Shown here piece after piece: positions 12,247 through 16,706 of a DNA stretch of 16,706 nucleotides. The translations under genes were made by a program, and so were the position numbers. The stretch is from Chloroflexia bacterium (GTDB taxonomy: Bacteria > Chloroflexota > Chloroflexia > Thermomicrobiales > JALYUS01): positions 1 through 16,706 of the forward strand of contig JAICJW010000036.1 of the NCBI GenBank assembly GCA_025928215.1, given 5' to 3'. The notes under the pieces are model-generated. The model made no database searches. It saw only the letters and a list, made by a program, of their open reading frames with translations, and was not told the origin of the DNA. How positions within the stretch are numbered: position 1 is the stretch's first letter; each line of letters begins with the position of its first letter.

Positions 12247-13224
12247 ATGGAACTCAGCGGTATTCATCATGTGACGGCGGTGACGGGGGATGCCTCGCGC
12301 AACGTCGCCTTTTATACGCAGGCGCTCGGCATGCGCCTCGTCAAGAAGACGGTCAACCAGGACGACGTCTCGGCGTACCACCTCTTCTATGCGGACGGTG
12401 TCGGCAGCCCCGGCACGGATATGACCTTCTTCGACTGGCCGCAGGCCGGCCCGACGCGCCCCGGCGTCGGCACAACCACGACGACCGCGCTCCGCGTGCC
12501 AAGTCGCGCCGCCCTCGATTGGTGGGCGACGCGGTTGCATGCGTACGGCGTGCCGCACAGCGGCATCATCGCACCCTATGGCCGCGCCCGGATCGTCTTC
12601 ACTGACCCGGAGGGTCAGTCCCTCGCACTCGAAGACGATGGCGGCGTATCCTTCGGCGGCGCACCGTGGATGGAGAGTGACGTTCCGCCGGAGATGGCGA
12701 TTCGCGGCTTCGATTCCGTCTCGCTCGCCGTCCGCACGCTCGCGCCAACCGCGCGGGTGCTGACCGACATCCTCGGCTTTCGCGAGACCGACGCGTATGC
12801 TGGCAGCGACGGAAGCGAACGCGTCGTTGCCTTCGAGACGGGCACGGGCGGCCCCGGCGCGACGGTCTATGTGACGGAGCGGCCAACCATACCGTACGCG
12901 CAGGTTGGCATCGGCGGGGTGCATCACGTCGCCTTCCGCACGCCGGACGACGCGGAGCAGCACGCATGGCGGGAGCGGATCGCGGCGGCGGGCCTCCGTG
13001 TAACGCCGGAGATTGATCGCTTCTATTTCCACTCGATCTATTTCCGCGAGCCGGGCGGCATCCTCTTCGAGATCGCCACCGATGGCCCCGGCTTCGCGAC
13101 TGATGAGCCGGTGGCATCGCTCGGCACATCGCTCGCTCTGCCGCCGTTCCTCGAAGGGCAACGCGCGGCGATCGAGGCGGGTCTGCGACCCATCACCCCG
13201 CCGGAACTCACCCCGACGCCCTGA
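12247..13224 (+). CDS. MhqO-like ring-cleavage dioxygenase (VOC)
   Basis: A 325-aa vicinal-oxygen-chelate protein built from two glyoxalase-type halves. ELSGIHHVTAVTGD opens the first half (His7/His8), with FTDPEGQSLALEDD closing it (about 118-131). GFDSVSLAV (154-162) opens the second half, GGVHHVAFRT (His226/227) supplies the second ligand, and YFREPGGILFEIATDGPGF (about 265-283) supplies Glu275. The metal site is thus His-His-Glu, as in extradiol-type dioxygenases and MhqO/MhqA of Gram-positives, which open hydroquinone or catechol rings. GGAGG precedes the ATG by 7 nt; 47 nt separate it from the hydrolase, consistent with one operon. No strong terminator is seen after it. Confidence 0.9.
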   Translation: MELSGIHHVTAVTGDASRNVAFYTQALGMRLVKKTVNQDDVSAYHLFYADGVGSPGTDMTFFDWPQAGPTRPGVGTTTTTALRVPSRAALDWWATRLHAYGVPHSGIIAPYGRARIVFTDPEGQSLALEDDGGVSFGGAPWMESDVPPEMAIRGFDSVSLAVRTLAPTARVLTDILGFRETDAYAGSDGSERVVAFETGTGGPGATVYVTERPTIPYAQVGIGGVHHVAFRTPDDAEQHAWRERIAAAGLRVTPEIDRFYFHSIYFREPGGILFEIATDGPGFATDEPVASLGTSLALPPFLEGQRAAIEAGLRPITPPELTPTP

Positions 13225-13333
13225 TACGAGCCAGCTCTCCCCGGCTTCGCTTTCATGGCACCGGGAATGCGGATGTCATGTTGCTGTTGATTGAGACTGC
13301 ACCACCGTTGGTGTGGAATAAAAGGAGGTGTCC

Positions 13334-13726
13334 ATGATCCCGTCCGGTTATCAAGACTTGCTCGAATCGAAGGCGCTCGCGGACATCGCGACAGTTGGGC
13401 CGCATGGCGAGCCGCAGGTGACCCCCGTCTGGTTCGGGTGGGACGGCACGCATGTTCGCTTCAGCCAGACGAAGACGCGCCAGAAGTACCGCAACGTCCA
13501 GCGCGATCCGCGTATCGCCCTCGCCATCGTGGACCCCGCGAACCCGTACCGCTACCTCGAAATTCGCGGTAAGGTCGTCGGCATCGAGGAAGACCCGAAC
13601 CGCGACTTCATCAATTCGATGGCGAAGAAGTACCTCGATAAGGACGAATATCCCTGGCACCAACCCGGCGACGAGCGCGTCGTCGTGATCGTCGAGCCGG
13701 AGCACACGACGCAAATGGGCGGATAA
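13334..13726 (+). CDS. PPOX/F420-type split-barrel oxidoreductase
   Basis: A 130-aa pyridoxamine-5'-phosphate-oxidase-like split-barrel protein, the usual length of PPOX-class F420-dependent oxidoreductases. Motifs: ALADIATVGPHGEPQVTPVWFGWDG (14-38), TRQKYRNVQRDPRIALAIVDPANPYRYLEIRGKVVGIEED (48-87) and AKKYLDKDEYP (97-107), then ERVVVIVEPE. These match the F420-binding branch better than FMN-dependent PdxH. Probably cytosolic, reducing an unsaturated or quinone-like substrate. AAAGGAGG lies 5 nt before ATG 13334; an in-frame GTG at 13328 overlaps that site. It lies 109 nt after the MhqO-like gene on the same strand, so co-regulation is possible but not shown. Confidence 0.88.
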   Translation: MIPSGYQDLLESKALADIATVGPHGEPQVTPVWFGWDGTHVRFSQTKTRQKYRNVQRDPRIALAIVDPANPYRYLEIRGKVVGIEEDPNRDFINSMAKKYLDKDEYPWHQPGDERVVVIVEPEHTTQMGG

Positions 13727-13791
13727 ACACGCCGCTGATCGTGAGGGTCCCTTTCCCGCTAGCGATGACGTGATACAAAGCGTAGGGACGA

Positions 13792-13959
13792 ATGGCAAAG
13801 CCAGATACTGTGAAAGTCTCCCAGTGTGATAGTGTCGTTCGCCGTACGGCTGGCATCATGAAATCGCCGAGGGGAGTGTCATACGCAACTGCAGAAGAAA
13901 TGCGTGCGGCTGCTGAAGAAGCAATCGCCGAGGATGCGCTTCGTCGGATGAATAATTGA
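13792..13959 (+). pseudogene. Short orphan resembling antitoxin C-terminus
   Basis: A 55-codon open frame. It reads MAKPDTVKV, then VVRRTAGIMKSPRGVS, then ATAEEMRAAAEEAIAEDALRRMNN and a stop. The 'RTAG-K ... EEMR-AAEEAIAE' ending recalls the toxin-binding tail of AbrB/VapB-type antitoxins. The N-terminal AbrB DNA-binding half is absent, in-frame stops lie just upstream, and no VapC-like toxin gene follows (the next gene starts its end at 13999 on the other strand). It has only a weak AGGG ribosome site. Either a decayed toxin-antitoxin remnant or a genuine very short antitoxin; the family link rests on recalled pattern, not on a search. The rest of the 272-bp gap shows a T6 run near 13971 without a clear hairpin. 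Confidence 0.4.
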
Positions 13960-13998
13960 GGGCCTTGCTCTTTTTTACGCCCCTGTCGCGCCTGCGTT

Positions 13999-15033
13999 TC
14001 ACCACGTTTCGGTGATTTTCCGCAGGCCACGGGGTTGATCGGGATCGCCGCCACGCTGGCGGGCGAGATACCAGGCGAACTGCTGCATCGGCAGAATCGT
14101 CAGGAGCGGCGTGAGCATTTCCGGCCCCGCGTCCGGCAGCGGTAATCCGACCGTGCCGAGGCGTGCGGCGTCCGGGTCGCCGACGATCAGTGTGTCCGCC
14201 TCCCGCTCGCGCAGCCGTTCGAGGACGGGGCGGAGAGCCGCGCCGCCTGGCCCCGCCGGCACGATCGCGATCACCGGAAAACCGCGCTCGATCATCGCCA
14301 TCGGGCCGTGCAGCAAGTCCGCCCCGGAAAAAGCGTGCGCGACGAGGTAACTGGTCTCCATCAGTTTCAGGGCGACTTCGCGCGCCGTCGGGTAGTTGTA
14401 GCCGCGCGCCGTCACGACGATCTGCTCCGCGAAGCGGTAGCGCACCGCGAGCGCCGCGACTTCCTCCTCCCGCACCAACACGGCCGCTGCCCGCGTCGGC
14501 AATGTCCGCGCCGCCGCGCCATCGCCCCCCGCAAGCGCCTCGATGAAAAGATAGAGTGTCAGCAACTCCGCCGTGTAGGATTTCGTCGCCGCCACCGCGC
14601 GCTCCGGCCCAGCGAGAATATTCAGATGGTATTCCGCCACCCCCGCGAGGGGGGCATCCGACGCGTTCGTGATCGCCACCGTGATCGCACCCGCCGCCCG
14701 CGCCCGCGTGACCGGGTCGAGCAGATCGGGCGATGAACCGGACTGGCTAATCGCCAGGACAAGAACATCCCGCAGGTCGGGGCGCGCATCGTAGATTGTC
14801 ATGGTGGAGGGCGAGGCAAGCCCGGCAGGTAAGCCGAGCCGCGTCTCCACAAGATACTTCGCATAGAGCGCCGCGTGATCCGACGTGCCGCGCGCCACGA
14901 ACAGCACGAAACGCGGCTTCCGGTCGGCAACTGCGCGGGCGACCGCATGGATCGGTGGCCACCCCTCCCGCAGGATACGAGCGAAGACCTCCGGCTGCTC
15001 CTTGATCTCCACCGCCATTAGCGCCCCGTTCAT
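13999..15033 (-). CDS. SIS-domain glucosamine-6-P deaminase (NagB-II type)
   Basis: A 344-aa protein with two sugar-isomerase (SIS) domains and no glutaminase domain, so it corresponds to the isomerase half of GlmS. SIS1: FVARGTSDHAALYAKY (46-60), LAISQSGSSPDL (93-104), GPERAVAATKSYTAEL (142-157). SIS2: VTARGYNYPTAREVALKLMET, then HGPMAMIERGFPVIAI. Such proteins convert glucosamine-6-P to fructose-6-P with release of ammonia, the step after NagA. The start ATG 15033 overlaps the NagA stop by 4 nt and has a GGGGAG site; a longer frame into nagA and ATG 15018 are less likely. Last gene of the amino-sugar operon; no terminator with a clear T-tract follows. Confidence 0.87.
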   Translation of the reverse strand: MNGALMAVEIKEQPEVFARILREGWPPIHAVARAVADRKPRFVLFVARGTSDHAALYAKYLVETRLGLPAGLASPSTMTIYDARPDLRDVLVLAISQSGSSPDLLDPVTRARAAGAITVAITNASDAPLAGVAEYHLNILAGPERAVAATKSYTAELLTLYLFIEALAGGDGAAARTLPTRAAAVLVREEEVAALAVRYRFAEQIVVTARGYNYPTAREVALKLMETSYLVAHAFSGADLLHGPMAMIERGFPVIAIVPAGPGGAALRPVLERLREREADTLIVGDPDAARLGTVGLPLPDAGPEMLTPLLTILPMQQFAWYLARQRGGDPDQPRGLRKITETW

Positions 15034-16169
15034 ACCGCTCCCCGCTCGTAGACGACTTCCCCGTTGATGATCGTCGCCCGCACAGAAAAATCGTTGTTGA
15101 GCAGCACGAGATCGGCAGCCGCGCCGACCGCGATTCGCCCGAGATTCTCCATGCCGAGCAGAGCGGCCGGTCTTTCGCTCGCCATGCGCAAGGCATCTTC
15201 CCGCGTCACATCTGCCCACTGCACCATGTTCCGCACCGCCTGATCCATCGTCAGCAGCGAGCCGGCGAGCGTGCCATCCGCGAGGCGCGCCGACAGACCG
15301 TCCACGATCACGTCCTGCCCACCGAGCGCATATCTACCGGGCGGCATGCCAGCCGCTGACATCATATCAGTGACGAGCGCGATCCGCTCTACACCCTTCG
15401 CGCGCACCGCGAGCCGGAGGCTGGCGGGGTGGGAATGAACGCCATCCGCGATCAAGCCAATTGTCACGCGGTCATCCACGAGCGCCGCGCCAATCGCTCC
15501 CGGTGCCCGATGCCCAAACGGCGACATCGCATTATAGAGGTGTGTCGCCATCCGCGCGCCCGCGTCTACGCCAGCGACGAACTGTTCGTACGTCGCATCC
15601 GTGTGGCCGAGACTGACGAGCACCCGGTGCTTGAGCAGTTTCTCGATCAACGCGAGCGCGTCCGGCCGTTCCGGCGCGAGGGTCATCAGGCGCGCGGCAT
15701 CGCTTTCGAGGCAGGTGTCGAGCAAGCGGGAATCGGCGGACTCGATGATGTCGCGGCGGTGCGCCCCATGGCGCTGCGGGGAGAGAAACGGCCCCTCCAG
15801 ATGCACGCCGAGTGGCCGCGCGCCGGGCGTAGCAGAGGCCGCTTCAAATGCCGCAATCGCCTTCGGATACGCCTCTGGCGGCGAGGTGATGACCGTCGGC
15901 AAGAATGCAGTAACGCCCGTTTCCGGTAGCCGAGCAGCAAGCGTGCGGATCGCCTCCGGGTCTTCCCCAACCTCGACACCGAAGCCGCCATTGACTTGCA
16001 GATCAATGAAACCGGGCGCGACAAATGCAGCCTCATACAGCGGGACGCGCCGCTCCCCACCCGTCGGTGCGTGCGTGATAGCCGCGATCCGGCTCGCCTC
16101 GATACGCAGATCACCCATTACGAACCCGCTACTGAGCAAAAGAGCGCCACGAACGACGAATGCGCTCAC
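15030..16169 (-). CDS. nagA: N-acetylglucosamine-6-phosphate deacetylase
   Basis: A 379-aa amidohydrolase that removes acetate from GlcNAc-6-P in the cytosol. Family hallmarks in order: PGFIDLQVNGGFG (52-64; Q58-x-N60 replaces the usual HxH, as in one-metal NagA), GVHLEGPFLSP with metal ligand Glu125, GAH (135-137), LGHTDATYEQ with His189, ATHLYNAMSPF with His210, ADGVHSHPA with substrate-binding His245, and VTDMMSAAG with catalytic Asp268. Normal length and complete. Starts at GTG 16169, overlapping the kinase stop (GTGA), with GGGAG upstream; its own stop overlaps the deaminase ATG. Tight coupling of all three genes supports a shared catabolic or wall-recycling role. Confidence 0.95.
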   Translation of the reverse strand: MSAFVVRGALLLSSGFVMGDLRIEASRIAAITHAPTGGERRVPLYEAAFVAPGFIDLQVNGGFGVEVGEDPEAIRTLAARLPETGVTAFLPTVITSPPEAYPKAIAAFEAASATPGARPLGVHLEGPFLSPQRHGAHRRDIIESADSRLLDTCLESDAARLMTLAPERPDALALIEKLLKHRVLVSLGHTDATYEQFVAGVDAGARMATHLYNAMSPFGHRAPGAIGAALVDDRVTIGLIADGVHSHPASLRLAVRAKGVERIALVTDMMSAAGMPPGRYALGGQDVIVDGLSARLADGTLAGSLLTMDQAVRNMVQWADVTREDALRMASERPAALLGMENLGRIAVGAAADLVLLNNDFSVRATIINGEVVYERGAV

Positions 16170-16706
16170 CGCTCCGCTCCCGTTAAGTGCATCGCGGCCC
16201 GCGCCGCACTGAGCGCGGGTTCCGCGACGAGCGCCACCTGCCCAACCGGTCGGCGGCGGAGGCGGCGGAGCACCATCGCCCGGAAATCCGCCTCGTGGAT
16301 CAGCATGCCCCCGGCGAGCGCGATGGGCAGCCTGCCGTCCGGGAAATCGAGCATCGCGCCGACGGCGAACGCCGCCAGTGCCAGTTCTGCCGCCGCCGCG
16401 CGCACGATCCGCCGCGCGATCGCGTCTCCCTCGCGTGCCGCCGCGAAGACGAGCGTGGAGAGGCGGGCAATCTCGCCTTTGTCACCATCCGGGTAGACGT
16501 GGCTAATCATCGCGTCCGGTTGCGGCAACTGCCATGCCGCCATGATCGCCGGGAGGAGCACGGTTTGCGGTCCGCGCCCGTCCGCTGCCCGCGCCGCCGC
16601 TTTCAACGCCAGCCGACCGAGTTCGTAGCCGCTCCCCTCGTCGCCGATGATGTGACCCCAGCCGCCGGAGCGTGCCGTTGTGCCCGTCGCATCCCGCCCC
16701 ATCGCA
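16166..16706 (-). CDS. BadF/BadG-family N-acetylglucosamine kinase, partial
   Basis: The C-terminal about 179 residues of a sugar kinase; the frame stays open to the window edge and the start is outside. GRDATGTTARSGGWGHIIGDEGSGYELGR is the conserved nucleotide/sugar loop of the BadF/BadG/BcrA/BcrD ATPase family that includes GlcNAc kinases, and PIALAGGML near the end is the adenosine-motif strand. It would phosphorylate GlcNAc (or a related amino sugar) to the 6-phosphate used by NagA. The stop codon overlaps the NagA start by 4 nt. Specificity is inferred from the neighbours. Confidence 0.87.
   Translation of the reverse strand, partial: AMGRDATGTTARSGGWGHIIGDEGSGYELGRLALKAAARAADGRGPQTVLLPAIMAAWQLPQPDAMISHVYPDGDKGEIARLSTLVFAAAREGDAIARRIVRAAAAELALAAFAVGAMLDFPDGRLPIALAGGMLIHEADFRAMVLRRLRRRPVGQVALVAEPALSAARAAMHLTGAER

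Noticed and set aside
11575..13161. 528-codon minus-strand open frame
   Set aside because: It is antisense to the hydrolase and dioxygenase, whose motifs are complete; Arg/Ala-rich composition is typical of a GC-driven shadow frame.
13960..13998. Terminator at the T6 run near 13971
   Set aside because: No stable GC-rich hairpin immediately precedes the run on either strand.

Overview
The window is GC-rich and tightly packed. It carries an ECF sigma/anti-sigma pair, secreted Ig-like repeat proteins, a SIMPL-domain protein, an LLM flavin oxidoreductase and a PPOX/F420-type split-barrel oxidoreductase. That mix, with short intergenic gaps and 4-nt overlaps, fits a Chloroflexota (Thermomicrobia-like) chromosome; an actinobacterium is less likely. 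This placement is inference from gene content, since no rRNA or tRNA gene was recognised.

Layout. 1-1140: two small minus-strand genes (95 and 87 aa; coiled-coil/helical and single-TM) lie next to a very GC-rich, G-quadruplex-prone edge. They diverge from a plus-strand unit made of a sigma70 promoter, a ~110-nt structured leader or small RNA, and an intrinsic terminator. 1141-2788: a TetR regulator converges on an APH(6)/hydroxyurea-type kinase, with a heptamer-built palindrome between them. 2846-7549 (minus): a secreted vWA/Ig-repeat protein, a SIMPL (DUF541) protein, a zinc-less anti-sigma factor with two hydrophobic segments, and its ECF sigma factor. 7860-9137 (plus): a secreted protein with four repeats, transcribed divergently from the sigma gene. 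9138-9279: a 32-bp heptamer palindrome and a strong bidirectional terminator. 9297-9803 (minus): a tandem cold-shock-domain protein.

10043-13224 (plus): a MarR regulator followed by LLM oxidoreductase, serine hydrolase and three-VOC ring-cleavage dioxygenase. The last two correspond to MhqD and MhqO of the Bacillus quinone-detoxification operon. The same 14-bp palindrome, GTTTAG-N2-CTAAAC, overlaps the MarR promoter and also stands before the LLM gene. 13334-13726: a small PPOX/F420-type oxidoreductase. 13792-13959: a 55-codon orphan resembling the C-terminal end of AbrB-type antitoxins. 13999-16706 (minus): an amino-sugar operon of kinase (runs off the window), NagA and SIS-domain deaminase, with 4-nt overlaps at both junctions.

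How the parts may work together. The ECF sigma probably transcribes the SIMPL gene directly, because a near-consensus ECF promoter (GGAACC-N16-CGTCTC) lies in the anti-sigma/SIMPL gap. The surrounding exported proteins suggest an envelope-directed response. The MarR cluster is best read as a self-regulated quinone/catechol detoxification operon. The amino-sugar operon would phosphorylate GlcNAc, deacetylate GlcNAc-6-P, and deaminate/isomerise GlcN-6-P into glycolysis. No mobile element, CRISPR array or prophage was found.
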